Assembly (NCBI RefSeq): GCF_002443255.2
Contig: NW_019211460.1
Location: 37,581,498 to 37,645,497 of the forward strand
Reading direction: 5' to 3'
DNA from: Varroa destructor
Lineage: Eukaryota > Arthropoda > Arachnida > Mesostigmata > Varroidae
Length of the DNA: 64,000 nucleotides
The translations under genes were made by a program, and so were the position numbers. The notes beneath the pieces were generated by a model that was given only the letters and a program-made list of their open reading frames with translations, searched no databases and had not been told where the DNA came from. This document shows positions 47,000 to 58,377 of the stretch, one piece after another (the first letter of the stretch is position 1; each line of letters opens with the position of its first letter).

Positions 47000-48290
47000 T
47001 TACGCCGAACGTATCTAATATGCCTTTGTCTTTAGGTGGGTGTTCAATGTTTCCACGGTAGCAGTCACCTACTGGGCTCATAATGTAGAATGTAATAGAG
47101 TCCAATGTAACGAAATGCTGGCAAAGTGCTCTACGATCGCAAGCACTTTCCTACTGCTACCTGTCCTTTGCGGAGGGCTGGGGGAACGATACGTTCAGCG
47201 TTCTGTCAGTTGTGATGACCGCGCGGTGGTTGAGGCCAGCATTGGCCGCCTGAAGGCACTAACACTCGCCTTCCCAGCTTGGTCCCTCTCGCGTGGAGCG
47301 CAGCTGGTACCGGGTTCAACGACCGACACAGTTTTATTTCTTTCCAAAACAGACCATCACCCCAGTAGCGGCTCTACAACAACAACATCAAGAGGGCCCA
47401 TTTGCGCGCACACGCTCTCCTTATGAAGTAGCACATACACACACGCACAATAACAAAACTATGCAACTCAGCCAGCCAGTCAGTCAGAAATAGAGCGCCG
47501 GCCAGGCAGGCAAGGAGACGCCCGTTACGTCATTTACCGGCAGCAGCCAATACGGGCAGGAGGGAGAAGGACACCTGAAGAAGACGGCATTAAATTGATT
47601 TAGCTATGCGGCGCACGCGATTCGCAAGACACGACTAAGCAACAAACGGCTCCTGGTTTTTTTTCAAGCTCGTTCACAGTTTCGTGCTCAGCAGTTCGCA
47701 GGGGCTCGAACCCCACCGCTCGCCCTCATCTATCTTTAGCACTCAACTCTTTTCCTAGTTTCTTTTTTTGTCAGTTAACACAAATACCCATATTCATTTA
47801 GACGCCACTGCTGATTTTACTATTAATATGCTTCCGTGGCTCAGTGCTTCTGTAGAACCGGCGTGTCTGCGTCTGAACGCAGCGTCGGGCAGTGGCTGAT
47901 TACACCGATGCTCCGTGCTGTGATAAAAAAAAAAGGGATCTGAACCGTTAGTACTCCAATTGCAGCGGCAGGATCCCTGCTCACTACGTTGTTGCTTACG
48001 ATGCCGACAACGACACATGACAAGAGCAACTGCCGCTTCGCAAGGCCGGCCATTGACCCTCTCGTCGAGGTAAACGACCGCATGGTTTGGCTTAACGTTT
48101 GCGTTCGATGGGATGTCCGTCCCGTTTCGTCCGTCCCGGATTCGCGCAGTGATGCTATTCCGTCCCTGAAGCAAAAAAAAAACTATCGACGAAGTCGAAT
48201 AACTACTTACCGGTTAAAGAGTGGAATCACCACGATTACAACGGGACGGTGACAGAGACGATCGCCGATAACGTGGGATGACGGGATCAG
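47000..48290. other. GC-richer island with both strands open
   Basis: A 128-codon plus frame (GTG start) at 47040-47426 and a 126-codon minus frame (TTG start) at 47794-48174 are unrecognised. A weaker IR1-like site GGTTCAACGACCG is at 47313-47325. A minus-strand donor sequence CCG|GTAAGT (48211/48210) follows an open minus frame that extends back to about 48380, but no exon can be proven. Confidence 0.4.
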
Positions 48291-49113
48291 AAGTATTAGC
48301 TGTACAGCATAATTATTTGTACACACGTTTTTACATAGAACCTGAAACCGGGAATCAAAGTACGAGGGGACATATGTACATCATGCGAAAGGGGAAAAAG
48401 TCGGGTCGAGCGGGGTGGACGATAATGGAAAGGAACATTTCTGTGGTGGTGATGGAAGTGGGCGACTTTAAGTAATTTAATCATTTACGAATTATCATCA
48501 TTCGCTTCTCTTCCATCAGTGGCATCGACCTAGGAAATACAATTGACATTCATTGGTCACACTAAACTACCTCATCAGCAGGCGAGTGTCACTTCACTTC
48601 GAAGCAGTTCTCGCGAAAAAAATTACCAAAGAGATGCCGATGTAAGTTGAGAATTTACCTTTTGCGGCACCTATTGGACACGTAATAGGCCAAAAGCACG
48701 CCAATCAATCCATAAAATTGTTACCCCATCATAATGAAGACATTTTTATGTCGCGTCGCTGCCATTCATATATAGATCAGTCTCATCTATTTTTGCAATA
48801 CCGCACATAACAGGTCGGTCTATCTACTGTTTGTTTTCTCTTGCCATTTTCCATAAAAGCGCCTTTATAGGCCGTGACATATACGAACAGTGAACTATTC
48901 CATGAAAATATTACTTTATCTTTAAAAAAAATAAGCAAGTTCTCAATTAAATCCTAGTTATTATTCAAGTTCATTTTTTCGTACTACTCGGATTTTTCAT
49001 TTTACTTCAAGTTCCTCAAATCACAAATAAACAGATCTTTTTAACTTACTAAATTATATGACATCGATGTTCTAGCAAATACACGAACATTAATCTACCT
49101 TTATATTGTTATA

Positions 49114-49129
49114 TTTTTTTTTTTTTTTT
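49114..49129. repeat. Poly-T run, 16 T
   Basis: A T16 homopolymer followed by AAGAAA, like the T20 run at 39503. No retroposon body is recognised. Confidence 0.88.
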
Positions 49130-50185
49130 AAGAAACCCAAGACAAGAGCGCCTAACACTCTGTCAGTCTCGACAATAAGAAAGCTTCGCGTGTAATTATA
49201 AAGGAGGAATGCTTATGGGTCGTCTTTTATGACCTTGTGGTGACATATATATAGAAACGAAGATAACTATAATTGTTAGACGATCAATTTATGCCGAAGC
49301 ACGTACTATTTCTAACTTCATTCAAGAACTGCGAGGTGTAATTATCTGGTAGTTCCTTGTAGGTACATTCTAGTTGTTATATTATTTAGGTTTGGTCTAA
49401 AACGGTAGTGGTTTGAAGTAGTTCAAAAGAGAACATTGAGCCATTACTAATAACACCTAGTCCAACGATTGTTTTACGGAATTAAAAAATAAGTAAATGT
49501 GCCTAGAAACGCTTCTCGTTCGTGAGCGCTCACAGATCTAGGGATCAATATGAAGTATTCTGTTTCGATTCGATTATTCCTCCATGTGTGAAGGGCGAAA
49601 CCAATCATATACATATAGCTTACAAGATTTGTTGAAGAAAAACCTTCGGTAAGATGAGGTTTTCTACAGGCAGCGCACTATGCGTAAATGATAAACCGTG
49701 TCTTTATCACGAGGTGCAGCCGTACATGACGGTCAGTCACTACAGTACCCCAATGCGTTATAGCGGCGTATCACCACATTGTGGCCTAGTAAGCATTACA
49801 GTTGGCTATAATAACATTGCGGTAACAGCGACGGCGACGTCGAAGACTATCGCTGTTGTTGTTCCTGGGTGAACGTCTATGGCATTATCATCATCATGCT
49901 TGTAATAGTAGCGCTGTTAAGGCCTGACTTCTATCGGCCTGCCTTAGCCCACTTGGCCGTCGTAGGGTGAATGACCGACACACATTTCAAGCAGCTCACA
50001 TCAGATTTTCTCGACGGTTTGCGCAACGGCAATAGCTCTCTTTTCCACGTTAAGAGGCGCGCTTGTTCGCTCGCTCGCTTATCGGATCGAAGGCCATCGC
50101 AAGGCCGCTCAATGAACCCGCCCGGCATGTCGCTATGGCTGCAGACAACACATCGTGTAGAGAAATGAACGATTGGCGGCCGACC

Positions 50186-50265
50186 TAGTCAGCTAGTCAG
50201 CTAGCCAGCCAGCCAGCCAGCCAGCCAGCCTATCCAGCAGCGGTCTAGCAGCAGCAGCGCTGCTG
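50186..50265. repeat. TAGTCAGC/AGCC tandem repeat and CAG palindrome
   Basis: Two TAGTCAGC units lead into seven perfect AGCC units (50203-50230). The tract is followed by GCAGCAG and the 14-base perfect palindrome CAGCAGCGCTGCTG (50252-50265). Confidence 0.9.
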
Positions 50266-52645
50266 AGACTCGAAGACTCTGATGCTGATGGAGCCGCAAC
50301 GACGGCAGTATTAGCAGCAGCCGTCGTCACGGTGCACGCAAGCGTCAGCTCACAACGGCCAAAAGAGAACTTCTAATATTCAGCAAAATCGTTACATCGT
50401 CAATACGTTATCTCCTACTTGTAGAATATGATGCGGCTGTTTCAACTAACCAGTATGCGAGCGTGGTTACCACTGTAGGGGCAACAACATTTACGATGGT
50501 ACGCTGTCGCCATCATGACGTCGTTTGGACGTGAGAGCACGGAGGCGGCAAGCAGAAATGGCACAATCTTTAAGTTTAATTTGCTAAGAGAAAACAAATA
50601 GCCGTATAGTGAAGCTGACTCGCGTATAGACAGGCAGAAGAGGGAACACCTATGAACAAGCTCAGCCTCCATATTGGTCTGCTTCTATATGGAAGTACAT
50701 GCCCAGTTGACAACAATAATTAGAATATTGCAAAGTGCAGTAACTAGCCGCATAAAATTTGTAAGGGAAAGGGGTTAATGAAAATAATAGCGTATGGGAG
50801 CAGAATCCGGCCACTAACTTAAATGCAGCTAGTCAGAATATTATAAACCGGCCTAATTTCTATACAGCAAAAGCAGTATAAAATATGTTATTCCGTTATT
50901 TAATTTAACCAACGAAACAGACACTGCGATTTACTCTATTTCAGCAACCAACTCGCGGCAAAAAAACTAAATAACCAGCTTCACGTATTATCCAAATATA
51001 TCAGATATACTGGTCGCACTTCTTTCCACTGTCAACTTATTCATCATGATATCTTGAAGTAAGTATATAGAACTAGAGATTTTCGGTTGCTAGAAAAAGA
51101 ACGGCCTTTTAATTGAAAGGCCTTCTCCTGGCTCAACAATAGGCTAGCAGTTAAGCTATAATTAAGAGACACGAAATGCCTCTTAATTATAAAACAGCTA
51201 CATCTACGTGCGCACCACATTAGGCTCTAGTATTCGATGAACTTGGGTACATACACGCATGCGTGCACGCACGCGCTGCTCCTACATTTTCACGTAGTCG
51301 AATGTGCTACTCTTTCACCCAACGGTATAATAGATTTTCGTCGATTTTCAAAAAACTATAATAACTATTATAGTAGCCACTATTATAGCAGCACGTAATA
51401 TTTTTAAAATACCGCACTGTGTATTTATTGTACAACATTTTATAGAGGTTATATTTTAAATCTTCGACATATCGACGTAGCCACGCGGTAAATTCAAATT
51501 CACAAAACAGTTTACGATTGTTAGCTTTGTAGTCTACTAGCGTTAGTCTCCTATTGATCTATATTTAATATGGTAACGGCAGCATCTACAGTGGCAATAA
51601 AAGGACGGCCAAAGAAAGGCCGCTAGACGAGCCTGCTTGTCAAACGGTTTGCTATACGAACAACAGCGACACCTGGCTATCTGTCAGTGCCTACTATTCT
51701 AGCACGTAAAACTAACGTTTAGTGCCACCGACCAAACTGTTCATCATCATTCTGAGCCTCTTCTGATACATTGGTCTAAACATATGGGCGATTTTAGAGA
51801 ATAAGCGAGAAAAAAAAAGGTTTAATTATGATTTGTCACCGTTCTTAAGATAGATAGTCATCGGATAGTCGCCGACGATGGTGTCGTAGTGTTATCTCAT
51901 CAGCATTTCTGGTCTGTCACCCAAGGCGCGGCTGTGGCCGGACGCGAATGTTTCGCGCTGATGTCATTCGTAAACACATACACATGCATACATCCTCATA
52001 CACACACACTGATGTACGACGATCACAATGCAACGCGTGCTTCTTTGTGGGTCTGTATGTGTGTTTACGAAAGGGAGAGAACTAAGAGGTCAATAATATA
52101 GCGAGAGCGCTGTCATCCGAAGCCGCTAATCGGACCTTATGTTACAGTACTAATATCTATGTAGTAGCTTTGTATGTGTATTATTATGTAGTTGAATGTG
52201 GCAGACTTGCAGCATCGGTGACATCGCCGATTGCCTCAGTGATAACGCTCGACCAAATGCTGCAGCTTTGCGTCGCGGTCCTCATCCGCCATTCATGTAG
52301 CCACCTCTGTTACTGGACAGATAGACGCGCACCGTCACACGGAACCCAACCAACGATCGACAGAAGCAGCAAATATTCACAACTGCAGCATCCGCCGCAA
52401 AGAATGCAAAATGAACAACGTTGCAGTTGTTGTCATTTTTCTCTGGTCAGAGCGCGCCGGCGCTCGGCGGTGCGCGCGCGATTTGAACCATGACTGAAGG
52501 CCCTACGACAGCGCTTTTGGGGGTCAACGACCGAAGTCCGGCACGCAATGGTACCTTGTCGCCCTATATGGCTATACGCTACTTATGCAATGTGCTGGTG
52601 TTACCACGGTGCTGTCCGCGAGAAAAGCTTGGTAGAAGAAGGGAC

Positions 52646-52664
52646 CGACGACGACGACGACGAC
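52646..52664. repeat. (CGA)n microsatellite
   Basis: About six CGA units. Confidence 0.92.
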
Positions 52665-52796
52665 AACAAAGAGATGGGGACCTACGCTTTTCCACGTGTT
52701 GTTGTTACTGCTATATATGCCGCCAGCGACGGGTCTATCATAGAGGTCCGTGTATCTGCTATAATAATCAATGGTAAGTACTGCATCAAGAATGAA

Positions 52797-52820
52797 GGCG
52801 GCGGCGGCGGCGGCGGCGGC
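52797..52820. repeat. (GGC)8 microsatellite
   Basis: Eight perfect GGC units, giving poly-Gly or poly-Ala if read. Confidence 0.95.
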
Positions 52821-53668
52821 ACTTAAAAATGCGCAGATGAAGTGTTTGAACACATTCGAAAGTTAAACGAAAATGTAGAGCGTTTCATATTTTCCCGCCT
52901 GTTGTTATTTCTGAGATCAGATCTGCCCATGTACCAGTGGTACCTCGGCACAGGATCGTTCATTCCACTGTGGTTTGTACTTACCATGTGCGAATGATAA
53001 ACATTTTAGTTAATATGTTGCATTGGCAATGGCTTGGCCGCAGCATTCGTCACCAAATCTGTGGGGTTGGAATAGTCTTCCTGACGCTCTGATCGACTTG
53101 ACTATACAACTGTATGGTATGGGGTCGATGACCTCATCGTCGACCCAGTGCTTACAGATAGCTTCTATAATGCGGATGTTGTTGGCAAGATGTCGGTCGG
53201 AAAAGGACAAGGTAGGCAGAAATAATATGGTTGGACAAAGTAAGGGCTGCTATGTTCGTTCCTGTTAGGATAAAAAGGTTGACGGTTTTAGGCCAATGGC
53301 AGTAGTCTTTATATTAAAATTTTTTCCTGACGCTTACCGAACGCTAGGTATAAGCTCATTAATACAATGCAAGGAATGCCTTTAGCGTTAATGTCTAGGT
53401 TTGCTGGCTCGTTCGTTCGTTCCTTAAACGTATTTCTTGAATCAACTTATGGTAAGCCTTATCATTTAGTAGAACCTACAGGATCACCCTAACTTGAAAC
53501 TGTTCTAATTCCCGCCCAAATGTAATAGGTCACTGTTACTTCCGATCTATTACCGACGTGGATATCGTAGCTATACGTAGTTACGTCACTTCTCTCTCTT
53601 CTTCCCTCTGTGTGTGTATGTGTTGTAAACCGCACGTAGACGAAGAAGGAGTTACCGAAGTGGTACAC

Positions 53669-53684
53669 GGGGGGGGGGGGGGGG
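53669..53684. repeat. Poly-G run, 16 G
   Basis: A second pure G16 run, flanked by GTACAC and CAAGAG. Confidence 0.9.
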
Positions 53685-55456
53685 CAAGAGAAGCGCTTGT
53701 TTACGGCTGAGGTCACACAACGAGCACACACGAATCTCTCATGGTGTAGAGACCCCCGAAAAGGCGGAAGTATGTAGAGTAAGCGGTTGTCAACTAAAAC
53801 TCTATGGGGAATCGAAAGCACAGGATTTTGTGGCACGAACGATGTGGTCGATAGAGCCTTCGTAGCGAGGACCTATATTTGCAGGCACTTATCGCAACGG
53901 GGACACATCGGAGCAAGCGTTGTTATTATCATTGCGTCATTTCCACTGACTCCCCGCTAGATTATAGGACATCCTGGTCAGCGCAGATATGATATATTTA
54001 TACAACGTCCATGTCTATGCCAGCTATAAATGCCATATGGGCCAACATTTGTGTTTGCTTTGGTTTGTATAGGTTTGTTGGCAGCACGCAAACTTCTACA
54101 TACGCTAAAAATTATTTAGTCCGCTAGCAAATTAAATGCCTCCTCCCAAACAAACACTTGAACTTTTTAAGGAGGTCAAGGGCTATATGCGGACCGGACT
54201 TTACGGCTAAGTTATTCTTCTGGCACTGCGAGTCTCTTGCCCAGTGAAGTCTCTACCCAGTGTCCGTGAACTTTGGTTTACAACGAATTCTAGTACTATG
54301 TTAAAACAAAGCTTGTAGAGATGGCTAATAAACTTGTATATTTATTAGTCCTTTTATATAGCTCTTTTAAGTAGCGTTTTAATTTTGTTATATATTGTTC
54401 AAGTTACGAACTCTTGTCATAGGACAACGTCCTTTCAACGCGACGCTATTGTCATCGCGTGTAGTTGTTAAGAATAGGTCCGAAATGGAGGATGGTCCAA
54501 CAAAAATAGTCCAATGATAACCACCTCTATTATAAATTAACATTGATACATGTGCTATTCTAATGTGAAAAGCGTTCTAGGGCCTGATTTTCGGTTGCCC
54601 GTGTAAACAGAGTCTAGCCGTGCATTATTGCTTTATACATATTTAACGTAGATAATAATCTATTTCGAACCGGAATAACCTTGTCTTCAAATGAAAAATT
54701 ACAGACGCGTTACATGTAACGATGCATCACTACGCTAAATCATAGTTCATTATTCGATGAAGAAAATTCGCTTGAAGACCATAAGATTTCGGGGGTAACA
54801 ATGTTTTCCTAAGAAATACTTGTTTTCAACAAACGTAAGTCATCATATATCCCTTAGAGGTTTATATTTAGTTTTTTTAAAGATTTTAGTCTATTCATTG
54901 TACGTTTTTCCACAGTAGAAGTGTGTTACGATATTATTGAGTAGGTAGGTTGCGGTAGCGGTGGCTGGCACTGGCCGCAGTTGCCGGGATGCGCGTTAGC
55001 TACTGACCCAGCCTCTCAGCTCATAGTTCATATGGTCTCTGCCCTTGCAGATTAATAATTCTTATGATCGTCAGAGAAGAGACCCACAGTTAGCTCTCAA
55101 TAGGTCGACGGCAACACTTAACTCAATGCCCTATTCAACTATATAGATGATACACCACGATTTATTATGTCAGCTATAAATAAATAATGATACTAACGCG
55201 ACAACCTCATTGCAGCGTGAAGTGCTGAATACTACTCACAGCCCAGAGCGAGAAAATGAACCGTTCGCTCGCTAATGAAGTGTTTACTCGTCCAATTGTG
55301 ACAACGGACAAATGGACATTGATGAGTACTTCTGATACGCTTCAGGTTGACTGGCGGATAGACAATCGCTCATGGGAGTGTCAGAGGTACAAGAGATAAT
55401 ATGTACTCTAACAATAAACACTCAGCTATGGCTGTTAGTTCGTCATACACACAGGC

Positions 55457-55532
55457 CGTGTCATGGACCTACGGCTGCTTGGGCTTCAGACTCACATCCT
55501 CGAGGTCCTGGGTTCAGTCCCCAATGAGAGGC
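55457..55532 (+). pseudogene. tRNA-Val(CAC)-like pseudogene or SINE head
   Basis: An A-box-like TGGACCTACGG (55464-55474) and a B-box GGGTTCAGTCC (55510-55520) stand at tRNA spacing. Numbering from the T loop places T33 at 55492, anticodon CAC at 55493-55495 and A37 after it. Stem pairing is acceptor 5 of 7 (55457-55463 with 55525-55531), D 3 of 4, anticodon 3 of 5 and T arm 4 of 5; G18-G19 are present. The mismatches in the acceptor and anticodon stems indicate a dead copy or a tRNA-derived SINE rather than a working gene. No T-run terminator follows closely, and no second copy was found in the window. Confidence 0.55.
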
Positions 55533-56139
55533 CAAATAACTTCATTAAAATATTTGAAGTATTAGGGCCAGAACAGCGAGTAGTTACGATTGGTCAGTGC
55601 GTAAACATCAGTGGCTGTTGCTACTGAGGCTGAAAGATATCATTTACGCTTTGCATTGGATAGGGAACCTTGGAACCCCATTTTTTTTATTTCAGATTTT
55701 CTACCGCGAGCACCAGCAAGAGACCTGAGACAAATACGCAGATCTGCTTTATCCCAACATTTACGTCACAATTTTTTTCCATGCCCATGTTCAGACCTTC
55801 CACGTAGAAAATCTGAGAGTACTTGTGTGCTTTCTTAGCTCACGATAGGTTTATACAGTTGATATTAATTCACTGCTAACATCCATTGTAAATAATACCA
55901 GTACACAGTACGTGGTTTTTATTTTTGTACGGTTATACGAACGAGACTTCACAGGACAGCCTTTTATTTATATGCTTGAGTTACTGCATTCTTTCTGGAT
56001 AACAATAGACATCTATCGCAACGCGTGCATAACTGGTCTTGTTACTATTTTATATATAATGTTATTCAGTATACAATATGGGTTGTGGATCTTCTTCTAA
56101 CTCGAAAAAGCATCGGCTCATTATTGCCAGCGTCAACGT

Positions 56140-56620
56140 AGATCACATTAGGATGATCGGCATGGGCCACTTCTTGCTACTTCCTTCGACCCATCTTCTA
56201 TGATACAGCCGTATTCTTCCGTTATAATCTGTTGTTCTCTGGGGCGGTGGCGGTGGCTGCTGCCGCCGAATGGACGAGTGCGAGCTGACAGACCCATGAT
56301 GACGATGAACATAAGTAAGCGACAGCCAGTGCGCGACCTCAAACGAGGCCGCCCGCAGTCGTCGATGCAATCGTCAAAGGAGAGAGAGATAGATAGAGAG
56401 AGAGGGAGGGAGGGAGGGAGGGAGGGAGGGATAGAGAGGATGGGGTCAATAAACTTTTGAGCCGCCGTGGCCAGGAGCACGGCGTTTGCCACCGCCATCG
56501 CTGTCGCGGCAACAACAGCCAGTAATCACTATGACCATTATCACTAGACTATGGCTATTCTAGCATCGTTGCAGTGCCGCAGCGCCCCAGTATGAGGGTA
56601 AAATCAGCCGTAGCACGAGA
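56140..56620. other. GC-richer island with purine tract
   Basis: Frames of 75-116 codons on both strands overlap the AGGG repeat. None is recognised. Confidence 0.45.
56404..56430 (+). repeat. (GGGA)7 purine tract, G-quadruplex type
   Basis: Seven GGG triplets are separated by single A bases within a 37-base all-purine tract (56395-56431), preceded by GA repeats. This fits the G3N1 quadruplex pattern. Confidence 0.93.
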
Positions 56621-57257
56621 TAATTCTGGAAGCAGAATATATGCTACCTATGCGCTAAGTATATGCTCACTGTAGGTCGAGAGTGCATAAAAACAAGAGC
56701 AATAACCTCGCCGTGTCCGGCTACAGGCGAGAAAGGTTTTCCGTCCTCCGCCCTAAAAGCGGTGGCAAAGACAAGGAAAGCTTCTACGACTGCAATCTAG
56801 GCAGCTCGGCAATTCGGCTACAATCGAAACATCATTTAGAAGGGATCATCCCTCCTTTTACTTAGTTTGACCTTTTACGTTCTGGAGCTTCTTTGTTCGC
56901 ATTCCATTGGGTCTGCGGGCGTTTGGGCCGTACAACAATGACCTTAGGCCACATAAATTGGGGTCGAGAAGGTCGGTTTGTCTTACATGAACTATTTTCG
57001 GGTCGAATATTTACCTTTGTTAAGTCTTAATAAACTTAACGTGCGTTCTTTGTTGAAAAGGACAAATCCGGACTAGAGTTGCTGTAGGGATTCTTCGCGC
57101 AGGCCACCATTCGCCAGTTTATATACAGATTATATATACAGTGATGTTGTTTTGCTTAGAATCGCTTCATGAAGGACATTTCCGCTAGATGTCGGCAACG
57201 ATAACAGAAACAAATCCATCAGCATTATTTTTTCAAGTGAACATATTAAAAAAGTTA

Positions 57258-57259
<2 letters not shown>

Positions 57260-57288
<29 letters not shown>
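57260..57288. repeat. (TC)14 microsatellite
   Basis: About 14 TC units, the complement of the GA tract at 10451 and of nearly the same length. Confidence 0.95.
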
Positions 57289-57290
<2 letters not shown>

Positions 57291-58349
57291 TATACTGAAT
57301 GTTTGAAGAGTGACGACGCCGCCAACAGGTTCAAGACTAGCATTATATGGCAGAATATTGTTGTTTCTCACAGAAAATTTGTTGGCACAGCATCGGCCAA
57401 GGAACGAGCCTTTACTTAACAGCTTTACAGCAGCTCTATTATCGTTTTTTCTGGTAATAAATGGTAACGGCTGGAACGCTACTTTTTTAGAACACGATTT
57501 GCCAATTTCTAAAGATCAACCCTAAACAACGGGCCAGCAGGGCTTCACGTTGCGAGCAAACTATAATTCTGCAATAGGCCCATTTTGTTTACCGTCTCGA
57601 TCAAAAGGTGCCCTACAGCACATACTGCTCTATACATACTTTCGTTATATATGTACATTGTCGAAAGCATTAAATAGGGCAGGAGAAGGTCTGATTAGAC
57701 TCCGAACGATTAAAGATAGATACTGAAATGTGTTTTCGAATGATTTAGCATCGAATGATGATGAAGCAGTAAAAGGCATGATTGACTGGCAAAAAATTAC
57801 CTCTCGAGTAACTAATTTCTTAACGGAACAATATTAGAAATGTGGTATTTTGAATTAGTAATGAATAGGTAAACTCGTTAGATGTATCTGTCTGGGATTA
57901 ATTAGCTGGAGTGGCTCAATGTGAGTGGCGCATCAGTTTCTTCCGAAAGCATGTATTTATCCCAGACTCTTGGAAATTACGAGTACTATGTTATTTACTT
58001 ACATTATAAGTAGTGTGAACTCGAAAATCTCAAAGCAAACAAAGCTAAATAAATCTAGCAAGCTCAAGTCGCAAATCCTTTTTCTCGGGTATTGATGTCT
58101 GAATATCAGACGTCTGCGCAAACTGCTGAGTATCGCCATAATGCACTTCAGCTGTCTGATGCGTCGCGGAGACAGACAAGTCTGCGTACTTAGATGTGTC
58201 AGTCTCGTGCGAACAGGCCATTTTATTGTAGCTCTACGTAGATGTTCGCACGGACCTATTGCCGCGAAGACGTTATTTGACAGAAGTGCTCGCTTTGTTT
58301 TCCATCATCGCTATCCCAAACACGCTATCAGGACGACGGTTCGGGACGC

Positions 58350-58377
58350 TATATATATATATATATATATATATATA
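58350..58377. repeat. (TA)14 microsatellite
   Basis: Fourteen TA units. Confidence 0.95.

Larger units (their letters stand above)
43870..47000. other. AT-rich non-coding stretch with a hairpin cluster
   Basis: It contains three neighbouring hairpins at 44643-44750, a DR1 site at 45724 and a donor-like TTAG|GTAAGC on the minus strand at 45954. From about 45.0 to 47.0 kb no ORF of note is present on either strand, which makes this the emptiest part of the window. Confidence 0.6.
48290..51890. other. AT-rich non-coding stretch
   Basis: It holds a T16 run, the AGCC tract near 50.2 kb beside a CAG/CTG palindrome, and AT-rich hairpins at 51103-51388. Open frames are at most 76 codons and none is recognised. 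Confidence 0.6.
51890..52830. other. GC-richer island with CGA and GGC repeats
   Basis: Frames of 92-107 codons overlap in several phases. A strong donor sequence, AATG|GTAAGTA at 52773/52774, lies inside an otherwise open 92-codon frame (52548-52826, GTG start) that contains an Asp run. No family is recognised. A weaker IR1-like site, GGGTCAACGACCG, is at 52521-52533. Confidence 0.4.
52830..56140. other. AT-rich stretch with one tRNA-derived element
   Basis: Apart from the G16 run and the tRNA-like element there is no recognisable gene. Frames at 53489-53836 (115 codons, minus) and 53010-53210 (66 codons, minus, TTG start) are unrecognised. Confidence 0.55.

Noticed and set aside
47691..47715. 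Minus-strand B box GGTTCGAGCCC with a fully paired T arm
   Set aside because: No acceptor partner, no A box, and the anticodon position lacks T33 at normal spacing.
47830..47888. TGGCTCAGTGC A-box with hairpin CTGCG/CGCAG
   Set aside because: D stem pairs 3 of 4, but the anticodon stem and T arm fail; a simple nested hairpin explains it.
47040..48174. 128-codon plus frame and 126-codon minus frame
   Set aside because: Both start with non-ATG codons, and neither shows a domain or sustained codon pattern.
39503..49129. Poly-T runs (39503, 49114), each followed by AAGAAA, as retroposon tails
   Set aside because: Beyond the homopolymer the flanks do not align convincingly, and no target-site duplication was found.
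19170..51190. Shared 13-mer CTCTTAATTATAA at 19170 and 51180
   Set aside because: Exact 13-base matches between parts of an AT-rich 64-kb window are expected by chance; the similarity fades beyond it.
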